A stretch of DNA of 7,915 bases from Acidobacteriota bacterium (GCA_017860085.1 JAFNAJ010000103.1:1-7915); one strand, 5' to 3'. Shown: positions 1 through 6,669, numbered from the stretch's first letter. Numbers and translations: made by a program. The notes: generated by a model not told the origin, from the letters alone.

Positions 1-105
1 CCCATCAAGACCATCATCAACGTGGTGGTCGTGCTGGCCGTCTGCATCTGGCTGCTGCGCGTGACTGGCATCGTGAACATCCCGATGTCATTCGGGCGGC
101 TATAA
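1..105 (+). CDS. Small membrane protein, Thivi_2564-like (C-terminal part)
   Basis: The first 34 codons in frame 1 run open from the window edge to a TAA at 103-105. They encode a hydrophobic stretch, roughly IINVVVVLAVCIWLLRV, followed by a short polar tail ending in FGRL. The pattern of a Lys before a Val-rich helix that ends in WLL matches my memory of the second helix of Thivi_2564-family proteins, which are two-helix inner-membrane proteins of about 55-65 residues with unknown function. The N-terminus and first helix are outside the window. Other tiny membrane proteins could look alike, so the family name is tentative, although the reading frame itself looks genuine. Confidence 0.55.
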   Translation, partial: PIKTIINVVVVLAVCIWLLRVTGIVNIPMSFGRL

Positions 106-117
106 GCGCCAGCCACA

Positions 118-208
118 CCGGGACCTGTTCCGGCCCAGGCGCCAAGACGGGGCACTGACCCCCGTCGGCGCTGAGGGCAGGTCCCGGCCCCGAGGCCGTC
201 GGGACCTG
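118..208 (+). promoter_or_regulatory. Nested, mutually exclusive hairpins in the gap before the Crp/Fnr gene
   Basis: A perfect 10-base inverted repeat (118-127 with 178-187, CCGGGACCTG/CAGGTCCCGG) encloses a second hairpin at 139-171. The inner arms are GCGCC plus GACGGGG pairing with CCCCGTC plus GGCGC, with a two-base bulge and a 7-base loop. A third copy of GGGACCTG at 201-208 can instead pair with CAGGTCCC at 178-185, extended by GGCC 186-189 with GGCC 194-197. The segment 178-187 therefore has two competing partners. No T-run follows. It may be a terminator for the upstream gene, an attenuator-like leader, or part of a small RNA. The pairing is seen directly; the role is inferred. Confidence 0.45.
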
Positions 209-261
209 GGGCGTGCCAAGCTCACAGCTCAGAACCAGGCGACGGCTCACGACCTCTGTGG

Positions 262-288
262 TAAAATACACTGTCGGGTGTGTTCATG
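262..288 (+). promoter_or_regulatory. Candidate -10 element and short leader of the Crp/Fnr gene
   Basis: TAAAAT at 262-267 is the only good -10-like hexamer in this GC-rich gap, and it lies 18 bases before the ATG at 286. No recognisable -35 is seen near 239-244. A start site about 7 bases downstream would leave a leader of only about 12 bases. A small dyad, ACAC 268-271 with GTGT 278-281, overlaps the predicted start site. GGTG at 277-280 is a weak ribosome binding site five bases before the ATG. Confidence 0.3.
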
Positions 289-957
289 AAGCCACAGAAG
301 CGGACCCCCGAGCGGACCACGAAGCCCGCGTTCGACGTCGAGGAATACCTCGAATCGACAGGCGCGGCGCGGCGGGTCGTGAAGTACCGACGGGGCGCGG
401 TCGTCTTCGCGCAGGGCGACCCCAGCAGCGACGTCAGGTACCTCCAAGAGGGCGCCATCAAGCTTTCGGTACTGTCCCGCTTCGGCAAGGAGGCGGTGGT
501 CGGCATGCTGGTCCCCGGCGACTTCTTCGGCGAGGGCGCCCTCGCCGGCCAATCGCTTCGCATCGGGACGGCGACGGCCATGGTCGCGAGCGCCGTCCTG
601 GTCATCGACAAAGAGGTGATGACCCGGCTGCTGCACGAGGAGCACACCTTCTCGGATCGCTTCATCTCCTACATGCTGACGCGGAACATCCGCATCGAGG
701 CGGACCTGGTCGATCAGCTCTTCAACTCCAGCGAGAAGCGGCTCGCCCGGACGCTGCTGCTGCTGGCCCGCTACGGCCAGACCGCGCCCCAGCGAGCGCT
801 GCCGAAGGTCTCCCAGCAGACGCTCGCGGAGATGGTCGGCACGACGCGCTCGCGCGTGAACTTCTTCATGAACAAGTTCAGGAAACTCGGGCTCATCGAG
901 TACAACGGCGGCCTCAAGGTCAACAACTCCCTGCTGAGCGTCGTCCTGCACGACTGA
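286..957 (+). CDS. Crp/Fnr-family transcriptional regulator
   Basis: A cytoplasmic DNA-binding regulator of 223 residues, usual length for the family. Residues 30-115 form a cyclic-nucleotide-binding-like beta barrel (RRGAVVFAQGD, then PGDFFGEGAL at 78-86). A long dimerisation helix spans about 118-150, and the winged helix-turn-helix about 150-215. The recognition helix contains GTTRSRVNFFMNKFRKLG (185-202) and the wing is IEYNGGLKV. The protein has no cysteine, so it cannot carry the Fe-S cluster of true FNR. The Arg-Glu pair that reads TGTGA or TTGAT half-sites in Crp and FNR is not apparent in the helix, so its operator probably differs. The ligand is unknown. I chose the ATG at 286 because GGTG precedes it; an in-frame GTG lies six bases upstream at 280. 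It stands alone, convergent to the next gene. Confidence 0.9.
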   Translation: MKPQKRTPERTTKPAFDVEEYLESTGAARRVVKYRRGAVVFAQGDPSSDVRYLQEGAIKLSVLSRFGKEAVVGMLVPGDFFGEGALAGQSLRIGTATAMVASAVLVIDKEVMTRLLHEEHTFSDRFISYMLTRNIRIEADLVDQLFNSSEKRLARTLLLLARYGQTAPQRALPKVSQQTLAEMVGTTRSRVNFFMNKFRKLGLIEYNGGLKVNNSLLSVVLHD

Positions 958-980
958 CCCATGCCCGGATGTTTGGCCCG

Positions 981-1009
981 CTCCGATGCCGCTCGACGCG
1001 GCACCGGAG
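981..1009. terminator. Hairpin between convergent genes
   Basis: CTCCG-A-TGCCGC, loop TCGAC, then GCGGCA-C-CGGAG form an 11-pair stem with one A/C mismatch. It lies 23 bases after the Crp/Fnr stop codon and 31 bases past the stop of the convergent M48 gene. It could end transcription from both sides. Only a weak T-rich stretch follows on the plus strand (TTGCTGTCT), so it is not a textbook intrinsic terminator. Confidence 0.5.
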
Positions 1010-1021
1010 TTGCTGTCTGAC

Positions 1022-1037
1022 GCGCGAGCGGTCGCGC
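1022..1037. terminator. Short GC hairpin just after the M48 stop codon
   Basis: GCGCGA 1022-1027 and TCGCGC 1032-1037 are perfect complements around a GCGG loop. On the minus strand this lies four bases beyond the M48 stop codon. It may work together with the larger hairpin at 981-1009. No T-tract is present, so the role is uncertain. Confidence 0.3.
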
Positions 1038-1040
1038 AGC

Positions 1041-2480
1041 CTAGCGCTTGATCCGGACCGATCGCACCATCTGATGGAACGTGCCGTCGTAGCGCTGGAA
1101 GTCGGACTCCGGGGCGGTGAACACGAGGAACAGCAGGCCATCGGGTCGCTCCACGGTGACCAGCCAGTCGGTCTCGCGACCGCCGAGCGGTGAATCGTTC
1201 GAGAGGTAGGTCGACAGCGCCCGGTCGCCGTCCACGCTGATGACCTCGCGATAGCGAATCACGCGCATGTTCCGGTTCGAGAGGCGCAACTCCTGGACCA
1301 GCTGGTCGGTGAATTGATCCAGGCGCGTCGCAGACTCCTGCCCGGAGCTCTGCCCGTAGCCGGGGGGCTGCAACTGGCTGCCGCGGCCGTCCCAGCGAGG
1401 CTCGAAGATGTTCACGATGACGCCATAGGCCAGGGCCTGATTGCCCTGCCCGTCGTCGACCAGGCCGCCGCGGGGCGCGATGGTCATCGCGTCACCCTGC
1501 CCGTAGGCCTGCCAGTTGTCGGGGTGGCTGATGCGCAGCAGTGAGTTCTCGACGCCCACCAGGCGTTCCGACGGCCAGTCGGGCGCCGAGCCCGACGCAC
1601 CGCCAGGCTGCCGGCGGTCGTCGCTGCCCTGCAACCGGCCTCCCGCGCGTGGCCCCGGCAGCGACTGGAGGTACCGCTTGATCCCGTCGAACTCCCTGGA
1701 ACTGGTGAGGGAATCGCGCCGCACTCCGCCGAGCGCGCTCACTTCCTGGTTCACGCGTTCGATGCGGTTGTCGGGGCTCGGGTGGTTGGAGAAGAACTCC
1801 ACCGGACCGCCGTCCCGCTGCTGGTCCTCGATCTTCTCGAAGAACTGTGCCATGGCGTTTGGGTCGTACCCCGAATCGTAGAGGATCTGGGTTCCCATGA
1901 TGTCGGCCTGGCTTTCGGCCGTCCGCGAATACTTCAGCAGGATCGAATTCACCGCGAAGCTCGCGCCGAGCTGCGCCAGGGCGGCCTTTGTGGAGTTGCT
2001 GCCGATGATGCCGCCCAGAATCGCCAGCGGAAGCTGCGCCGCAGAGGCCTTGGTGGCCTGGTTCGTGCCGTGGCGCAGGGCCACGTGCGAGGCCTCGTGT
2101 GCCATCACGCCGGCCAGCTGGGATTCGTTGTCGGCGGCGTCAAGCACTCCGCGATTGATGTAGATGGGGCCGCCGGGAAGCGCGAAGGCGTTGATCTCCT
2201 TGTCGTTGACGACCTTGAAGCGGTACGGATACTTCTCGCCCGGCGCCTGGGCGGCGAGCCGCAGGCCCAGGTTGTTCACGTAGCTGTCCACACGGGAATC
2301 GTTCAGCATGGGCAATTGCCGCTCGGCGTCGGGTGACAACTGCTGGCCCACCTCGATGTCCTGCTGCGGCGAGAACATGTTCCAGCCGGGCTTGAGCACG
2401 GTGCGACCGTTTGCCGCCAATGCCACGGCAAGAAGGAGCGTCAACGCCGCCGGATACATTCCTGATCGTGTTTTGCGCAT
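1041..2480 (-). CDS. Exported M48-family zinc metallopeptidase with extra C-terminal domain
   Basis: A 479-residue secreted or periplasmic protease. The N-terminus has basic residues and a hydrophobic segment (about 8-23), but no lipobox cysteine. The M48 domain spans about 40-250, with zinc motif HEASH at 128-132, the third ligand Glu189 in AESQAD, and the conserved SNHPSPDNRI at 231-240. This resembles BepA/LoiP-type quality-control proteases of the cell envelope. A Gly/Pro/Arg-rich linker (about 277-303) joins a further domain (304-479) that is not part of the protease core. Its beta-rich look and ending in FHQMVRSVRIKR vaguely recall PsbP/DUF1795-like folds, which is only a guess. I chose the ATG at 2480 because GGGGGA lies seven bases before it and the signal peptide follows at once. 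An in-frame extension back to 2567 has no export logic. Its substrate is unknown. Confidence 0.92.
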   Translation of the reverse strand: MRKTRSGMYPAALTLLLAVALAANGRTVLKPGWNMFSPQQDIEVGQQLSPDAERQLPMLNDSRVDSYVNNLGLRLAAQAPGEKYPYRFKVVNDKEINAFALPGGPIYINRGVLDAADNESQLAGVMAHEASHVALRHGTNQATKASAAQLPLAILGGIIGSNSTKAALAQLGASFAVNSILLKYSRTAESQADIMGTQILYDSGYDPNAMAQFFEKIEDQQRDGGPVEFFSNHPSPDNRIERVNQEVSALGGVRRDSLTSSREFDGIKRYLQSLPGPRAGGRLQGSDDRRQPGGASGSAPDWPSERLVGVENSLLRISHPDNWQAYGQGDAMTIAPRGGLVDDGQGNQALAYGVIVNIFEPRWDGRGSQLQPPGYGQSSGQESATRLDQFTDQLVQELRLSNRNMRVIRYREVISVDGDRALSTYLSNDSPLGGRETDWLVTVERPDGLLFLVFTAPESDFQRYDGTFHQMVRSVRIKR

Positions 2481-2547
2481 CACCTGATCCCCCAGAGCGC
2501 CATCGTACGCCTCGTCGAACCTGGCCAGATGTGCTCTTGTGAACGTC

Positions 2548-2566
2548 TGCGCCCAGCAGCGGCGCA
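2548..2566. promoter_or_regulatory. Hairpin in the gap between the membrane-protein gene and the M48 gene
   Basis: TGCGCC 2548-2553 and GGCGCA 2561-2566 are perfect complements around a 7-base loop. The 131-base gap 2481-2611 contains no gene that I can support. On the minus strand the hairpin lies 45 bases after the stop codon of the membrane-protein gene and about 70 bases before the M48 start. It could be a terminator for the three-gene operon or a leader hairpin for M48. A minus-strand TACGAT near 2501-2506 is a weak -10 candidate with no clear -35. Confidence 0.25.
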
Positions 2567-2611
2567 CTCCTCACGCACTCGAGAATCGGACCTGCCCGCC
2601 CCAACCCGCCC

Positions 2612-2980
2612 TCAGGCGGTCCGCGACCTGTGCTGGCGCTGACGGTTGAGGTGCGCCGCGACGATCAAGGCGACGACGATGGCGAGCACCGCGACCAGCA
2701 GGGCGTGAAGGTAGGCGACAAGACCGAGGACGAACCCCTCGATGAGCCACGTGGCTGCGACGCTCACCCCCAGCAGCACCACTGCTCCGGCGGCCCACTT
2801 CTCACCGCGCCACACGCCAACCGCCGCGGCGAGCGCGCACACGGCCTGCAGGACGAAGCAGATCAGCAGCAGTGGCACGGAGTGACCGAGCAGCATCGCG
2901 GGCACGTAGCTCGCGATGAACGCACCGTATCCCGCCAGCGCCACGGCAATCAGGAGCGACGAAGTGGATCGGTCACTCAT
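2612..2980 (-). CDS. Small four-helix membrane protein of unknown function
   Basis: A 122-residue protein with four predicted transmembrane helices (about 8-31, 34-56, 62-84, 87-110). The C-terminal tail is short and basic (LNRQRQHRSR), placing it inside by the positive-inside rule. No catalytic or binding motif is visible and I do not recognise a family. The ATG at 2978-2980 overlaps the stop codon of the upstream gene as ATGA, and AGGGAGGG at 2984-2991 is a strong ribosome binding site, so this start is well supported. It is the last gene of a three-gene operon. A longer in-frame reading to 3097 would add an Arg/Gly-rich segment with no hydrophobic character and is rejected. Confidence 0.75.
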   Translation of the reverse strand: MSDRSTSSLLIAVALAGYGAFIASYVPAMLLGHSVPLLLICFVLQAVCALAAAVGVWRGEKWAAGAVVLLGVSVAATWLIEGFVLGLVAYLHALLVAVLAIVVALIVAAHLNRQRQHRSRTA

Positions 2981-3282
2981 GCACCCTCCCTGGGCAGCGG
3001 AGCCTTGAGCGGCGGCCGCGCCCGTTGTACGCCGACGCCGGTCAGCCCTGCGGCCACGCGGGCCACCTCGCCCGCGTCGAGCCCGGCGATCTCGCACCAG
3101 AAGTTCAGCATCGCGGACCCTGCAAGAAAGCGGCGCGCGGTCTGCCGGTCGGTCGGGGTCTGGCTCCCCGGCAGCGCATCCTTCAACGCCTGCTCGATGA
3201 CGCGCGCGGCCAGGTGACGGCAGGGCACCGCCCCGCCTGGCGCGGGTGTGCCACCGGGCGCAGAACCATGTCGGAAGCTCAC
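2977..3282 (-). CDS. Hypothetical protein, 101 residues, translationally coupled
   Basis: A small soluble protein with a Gly/Pro-rich N-terminus (1-20) and a helical core (22-80) containing ARRFLAGSAMLNFWCEIAGL (50-69), followed by a basic, Pro-rich tail. The FWCEIAGLD segment looks like a compact helical motif that I have seen only in uncharacterised proteins; I assign no function. Translation starts at a GTG (3280-3282) whose last two bases belong to the TGA of the upstream gene (GTGA), and its own TGA overlaps the ATG of the downstream membrane-protein gene (ATGA). There is no clear ribosome binding site of its own, which fits reinitiation from the upstream gene. The two flanking overlaps are the main argument that this frame is real. 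Confidence 0.65.
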   Translation of the reverse strand: MSFRHGSAPGGTPAPGGAVPCRHLAARVIEQALKDALPGSQTPTDRQTARRFLAGSAMLNFWCEIAGLDAGEVARVAAGLTGVGVQRARPPLKAPLPREGA

Positions 3283-3965
3283 GGCTTGAAGACCGGCTTG
3301 TTCACGACCCGTGCCTTCTCCCCGGCGAGACGGAGGGTCTCGGTGGCCTGCTTCTGGCGGTCGAGTTCGCGCTGCGGCGCCTCCTTCTGGTCCAGGCGGA
3401 TCGCTTCAGCCGAGACCGTGCGGGCGAGGGCGTCCACGGCGGTCAGCGTCACGACGAGGCGCAGGCTGGCCGGGTAGGTCATGCGCAGCAACGTCAAGGA
3501 GGACTCCGCGCTTGCCCACTGCGCCACCACGACGTCGTCATTGGGTTCTGCCTGACGTGCACCGGTGCTCCGGTTGGTCGAGGTCAGGACGGGCGGGCCG
3601 TAGCTCGCGGTCATCGATTCGATGAGGTCGGTGTCCGTCAGTCCTTCGGTGCGCTGGCGGTCGTATTCCACTACGATCAGGAACAGCTGGTCGTTGTAGA
3701 AGCTGAACGCGACCTCGCGCACGGGATCCGTCTGGACGGCGTTTCCGCCGTAGCGCTGCGGCCGCCACCGCAGTTCCTGGACGACGGACGGGCGCTGGTG
3801 AATCGTCTTGACGTCGGCCGGCGCGGCGCCGCTCGTCTCCGCGACCGCTGCCACCGTGCTTCCGAGGACGAAATCACGATAGCGGGAGAGATCCTGGGCG
3901 TGAAGCGACGTCGCGACGAGCACGAGACCTGAGGCCGAGACGACAAGCGTGCGGAGGCGGGTCAT
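3279..3965 (-). CDS. Exported hypothetical protein
   Basis: A 228-residue protein with a classic signal peptide: basic MTRLR, hydrophobic core 7-19, and likely Sec cleavage after LHA (residue 23) before QDLSRY. The mature part begins with a short motif (YRDFVLGSTVAAV) of the kind seen in secreted acidobacterial proteins of unknown role. It continues as mixed alpha/beta sequence with an aromatic beta segment, VAFSFYNDQLFLIVVEYDR. It ends in a charged, probably helical or coiled-coil C-terminus (about 186-228) with many Lys, Arg, Glu and Gln residues. No catalytic motif is apparent. The ATG at 3965 is preceded by AAGGAG (3971-3976) with a 5-base spacer. It is the first gene of the three-gene operon, so it may work with the downstream membrane protein at the cell envelope. 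Confidence 0.8.
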   Translation of the reverse strand: MTRLRTLVVSASGLVLVATSLHAQDLSRYRDFVLGSTVAAVAETSGAAPADVKTIHQRPSVVQELRWRPQRYGGNAVQTDPVREVAFSFYNDQLFLIVVEYDRQRTEGLTDTDLIESMTASYGPPVLTSTNRSTGARQAEPNDDVVVAQWASAESSLTLLRMTYPASLRLVVTLTAVDALARTVSAEAIRLDQKEAPQRELDRQKQATETLRLAGEKARVVNKPVFKP

Positions 3966-4225
3966 GAGAACTCCTTGCGTAACGCGCCTGGCCTGGGCAC
4001 GGGCGCCTGCGGAGAACGTGTCGTGTTACGCCAACGATCGTCTCCGCATGTAGTGTGCGCGCGCGACGACTCGCACTGGTGTACCGAAAGAGACAGTTCC
4101 ACGGGTCGCCGCCGAACCCCGTCCAGGTCGAAGCCAGCCGAGCACCTGCGATTCCCACCGCGCTCGCGGGCTGAGCTACGATGGCACGAGGCCGGCGGAG
4201 CAGTCCGGCCAGAAAGGTGTGCACC
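3966..4225. promoter_or_regulatory. Divergent intergenic region with inverted repeats
   Basis: These 260 bases separate the minus-strand operon from the plus-strand dehydrogenase gene and should hold promoters for both. No convincing -35/-10 pair is visible. An 8-base perfect inverted repeat, TGCGGAGA 4008-4015 with TCTCCGCA 4041-4048, encloses a 25-base loop. A 7-base pair, GCGTAAC 3977-3983 with GTTACGC 4025-4031, interlocks with it. TACGAT at 4178-4183 is a weak plus-strand -10 candidate. I see no gene inside. Confidence 0.35.
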
Positions 4226-5353
4226 GTGCAGATTGGCATTCCACGGGAGGCGCGAGCGCACGAGCGGCGCGTGGCACTCACCCCGTCCGGGGTCCGCGCC
4301 CTGGTGCATCAGGGGCACCACGTCTGGGTCGAAACCGGGGCTGGAGCCGCCGCCGGCTTTCCCGACTCCGACTATCAATCGGCCGGCGCGACCGTTGTGT
4401 TCGGGCGGTCGGAGCCGTTCCTGCGCGCCGAGCTGGTCACCTGCGTCCACAGCCCCGACCCGGCCGAGTACGAACTGCTGCAGCCCCACCAGATCGTCGT
4501 CGCCTTCTGGGCGCTGCCCACGGCGCGCCCGGCCGACGTGCGGGCGCTCATGGAACGCGAGATCACGGCCGTCGGCCTCGAGGCGATCGAGGACGAGCGC
4601 GGCCGTGCGCCGGTGCTCACCTCGATGTCGGAGATTGCCGGCAGCCTGGCCGCGATCATCGGTGCCGGCCTGCTGCTCAACGAATTCGGCGGCAATGGCA
4701 TTCTCCTCGGCGGCGCTCCGGGGGTCCCGCCCGCGAACTTCGTCATCCTCGGTGCCGGCGTGCTCGGCCGCAGTGCCGCCCGCGCGGCGCTCGGCATGGG
4801 CGCCCAGGTGACGCTGCTCGACCTGTCGGTCGAGCACCTGCGCGAGGCGATGGGCGCGTTGCCGTCGGGCACCACGACGATGCTCTCGACGCTGCCCAAC
4901 ATCGAGAAGGCCCTCGGCTTCGCCGACATCGTGCTCGGCGCGGTGGCGGTGCACGGCCAGCGCGCGCCGATCCTCGTCAAGCGCGAGTCCCTCGCCAGGA
5001 TGAAGCCGCGCAGCGTCGTGATGGATCTCTCGATCGACATGGGCGGCTGCTTCGAGACCTCCCGGCCGACGGCGTTTCCAGACCCCACCTACGTCGTGGA
5101 CGGCGTCCTGCACTTCTGCGTGCCCAACCTGCCCTCGGCGGCCGCGCGCTCGGCGACGCTGGCGCTCACGAACGCGCAGCTGCCGTTCCTGCAGGAGGTG
5201 GCGCGCGACGGATTCGAGGCCGCGATCGTCGCCGCGCCGGCCCTCGGCCGCGGCACCTATCTCCATCGCGGACGGTGCGTGCGCGAGTCGCTGGCGCGCG
5301 CCCTCCAGATGCCGTGCGAGCCGCTGCCCGCTCCGGGCGGAGCGGAGGCCTGA
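4226..5353 (+). CDS. Alanine dehydrogenase/NAD(P) transhydrogenase-family oxidoreductase with altered active site
   Basis: A cytoplasmic dehydrogenase of 375 residues, near the usual 371 of alanine dehydrogenase (Ald). The N-terminal part has GIPRE and RRVALTP with Arg15. The central nucleotide-binding domain has GAGVLG at 176-181 (GxGxxG) and an acidic residue after the second strand (Asp199), which favours NAD over NADP. The C-terminal part has SIDMGGCFETSRPT with Asp271. Aligned without gaps to Mycobacterium tuberculosis Ald from memory, the substrate-site Lys75 is His and the catalytic His96 is Ala (FWAL). The FW resembles the transhydrogenase alpha subunit. It is therefore a family member whose substrate is probably not alanine. 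I chose the GTG at 4226 because family proteins begin MxIGIPxE there and GAAAGGTG (4212-4219) precedes it; an ATG at 4181 would add 15 atypical residues. The CoA-transferase gene starts one base after the stop. Confidence 0.85.
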   Translation: MQIGIPREARAHERRVALTPSGVRALVHQGHHVWVETGAGAAAGFPDSDYQSAGATVVFGRSEPFLRAELVTCVHSPDPAEYELLQPHQIVVAFWALPTARPADVRALMEREITAVGLEAIEDERGRAPVLTSMSEIAGSLAAIIGAGLLLNEFGGNGILLGGAPGVPPANFVILGAGVLGRSAARAALGMGAQVTLLDLSVEHLREAMGALPSGTTTMLSTLPNIEKALGFADIVLGAVAVHGQRAPILVKRESLARMKPRSVVMDLSIDMGGCFETSRPTAFPDPTYVVDGVLHFCVPNLPSAAARSATLALTNAQLPFLQEVARDGFEAAIVAAPALGRGTYLHRGRCVRESLARALQMPCEPLPAPGGAEA

Positions 5354-5354
5354 G

Positions 5355-6653
5355 ATGCAGTGGAGCGAGAGCTTCCGTCGAAAGGTCACCACGGCCGAGG
5401 AAGCGGTCAAGGAGATCAGGTCGGGCGACCACGTCTGGGTCCATGCGGGCTGCAGCAATCCGGAGGAACTCATCCGGGCGATGACCCGCCGGAGCGGGGA
5501 GCTCGAGAACGTCGAGGTGGCGCACCTGCTCACCTTCGGGGCCGCCGACTACGCGGACCCGAGGTACGCCGGTTCGTTCCGCCACCGGGCGCTCTTCACC
5601 GGCGGCAACGTGCGCGAGGCGGTCAACGAGGGCCGCGCCGACTTCGTGCCGGTGCACCTGTCGCAGATTCCTCGGCTCATCTCCTCGGGCATCCAGCCGG
5701 TCGACGTGGCGCTCATCCACCTGTCGCTTCCCGACGAGCACGGGTTCTGTTCGTACGGCGTCGGCGTGGAGTGCACCAAGGCGGCGGCCGAGCGGGCACG
5801 CACCGTCATCGCCCTGGTGAACCCGCGGATGCCGCGCTCGCTCGGCGACTCGTTCATCCACGTCAGCAAGCTCTCGCACGTCGTCGAGATCGACCGCCTG
5901 CCCGTCGAGCTGGCGATGTTCTCGGAGATCAGCGACGTCTCGCGGGCAATCGGCGCGCACGTCGCCGACCTGATCGAGGACGGCGCCACGCTGCAGATGG
6001 GCATCGGCGAGATTCCAGACGCCGTGCTGCTCTTCCTGAAGCAGCGACGTCATCTCGGGATTCACACCGAGATGTTCTCGGACGGCCTCGTCGAGCTGTT
6101 CGAGAGCGGCGTCATCACCGGCGAGTCGAAGACGCTGCATCGTGGCAAGATCGTCGCCTCGTTCGTGCTCGGCACGCGCAAGAGCTTCGAGTTCCTCGAC
6201 AACAACCCGTTCGTCGAGTTCCACCCCTCCGACTACGTCAACGATCCCTTCATCATCGCCCAGAACGAGCGCATGGTCGCGATCAACTCGGCCCTGGCGG
6301 TCGACCTCACCGGCCAGGTCTGCTCCGACTCGCTCGGCACGAGCATCTACTCGGGCTTCGGCGGGCAGGTCGACTTCATCCGCGGCTCGGCGCGGGCGAA
6401 GGGCGGCAAGCCGATCATCGCGTTGTCGTCGACCGCGAAGGACGGGGCCGTCTCGCGCATCGTCGACACACTGCTTCCCGGTTCGGGCGTGGTCACCACG
6501 CGGGCCGACGTGCACTATGTCGTCACCGAGTACGGTGTTGCCAACCTGTTCGGCAGGAGCCTGCGCGAGCGCGCCGAGGCGCTCATCAGGATCGCCCACC
6601 CCGACTTCCGCGAGGATCTGCGAGGGGCCGCCCGCGCGAGGAAGCTCCTGTAG
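5355..6653 (+). CDS. Acetyl-CoA hydrolase/transferase family CoA-transferase (4-hydroxybutyrate CoA-transferase-like)
   Basis: This 432-residue enzyme moves CoA between carboxylic acids, typically from acyl-CoA to acetate or the reverse, through a glutamyl-CoA thioester. The N-terminal domain (about 10-190) has the LSLPDEHGFCSYG segment. The C-terminal domain starts with LQMGIGEIPDAV (213-224), followed by HTEMFSDG, in which Glu239 matches the catalytic Glu238 of Clostridium aminobutyricum 4-hydroxybutyrate CoA-transferase. Further conserved blocks are GFGGQVDF and VTEYGVANLFG. Length and motifs fit the AbfT/Cat2 branch; the true acid substrate cannot be read from sequence. The ATG at 5355 follows the dehydrogenase stop by one base, and GGAGG at 5344-5348 is its ribosome binding site, overlapping the end of the upstream gene. 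The two genes are almost certainly cotranscribed. Confidence 0.9.
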   Translation: MQWSESFRRKVTTAEEAVKEIRSGDHVWVHAGCSNPEELIRAMTRRSGELENVEVAHLLTFGAADYADPRYAGSFRHRALFTGGNVREAVNEGRADFVPVHLSQIPRLISSGIQPVDVALIHLSLPDEHGFCSYGVGVECTKAAAERARTVIALVNPRMPRSLGDSFIHVSKLSHVVEIDRLPVELAMFSEISDVSRAIGAHVADLIEDGATLQMGIGEIPDAVLLFLKQRRHLGIHTEMFSDGLVELFESGVITGESKTLHRGKIVASFVLGTRKSFEFLDNNPFVEFHPSDYVNDPFIIAQNERMVAINSALAVDLTGQVCSDSLGTSIYSGFGGQVDFIRGSARAKGGKPIIALSSTAKDGAVSRIVDTLLPGSGVVTTRADVHYVVTEYGVANLFGRSLRERAEALIRIAHPDFREDLRGAARARKLL

Positions 6654-6654
6654 C

Positions 6655-6669
6655 CCGGCTCTCAGCCGG
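6655..6669. terminator. Short hairpin shared by convergent gene ends
   Basis: CCGGCT 6655-6660 and AGCCGG 6664-6669 pair perfectly around a three-base loop. The hairpin begins one base after the CoA-transferase stop codon and includes the Rrf2 stop codon at 6662-6664. Only eight bases separate the two convergent genes, so this is the only non-coding place for a shared terminator. There is no T-run. Confidence 0.3.

Noticed and set aside
230..285. A Crp (TGTGA-N6-TCACA) or FNR (TTGAT-N4-ATCAA) operator in the Crp/Fnr promoter
   Set aside because: Fragments such as CTCACA and CTGTGG occur, but no two half-sites have the right orientation and spacing.
2481..2567. An upstream start for the M48 protease at 2567
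   Set aside because: It would place 29 hydrophilic residues before the signal peptide and remove the good GGGGGA ribosome site from use.
4181..4225. An ATG start at 4181 for the alanine dehydrogenase-like gene
   Set aside because: The extra 15 residues are not found in the family, and the GTG at 4226 reproduces the exact family numbering with a ribosome site in front.
3962..5533. A 523-codon minus-strand reading frame opposite the dehydrogenase and CoA-transferase start
   Set aside because: It is rich in Arg, Ala, Gly and His with no family motif, and lies antisense to two clearly recognisable genes. Long antisense frames are expected at this GC content.
5166..6599. A 477-codon minus-strand frame opposite the CoA-transferase
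   Set aside because: Composition is typical of a shadow frame, while the plus strand encodes conserved catalytic motifs including Glu239.
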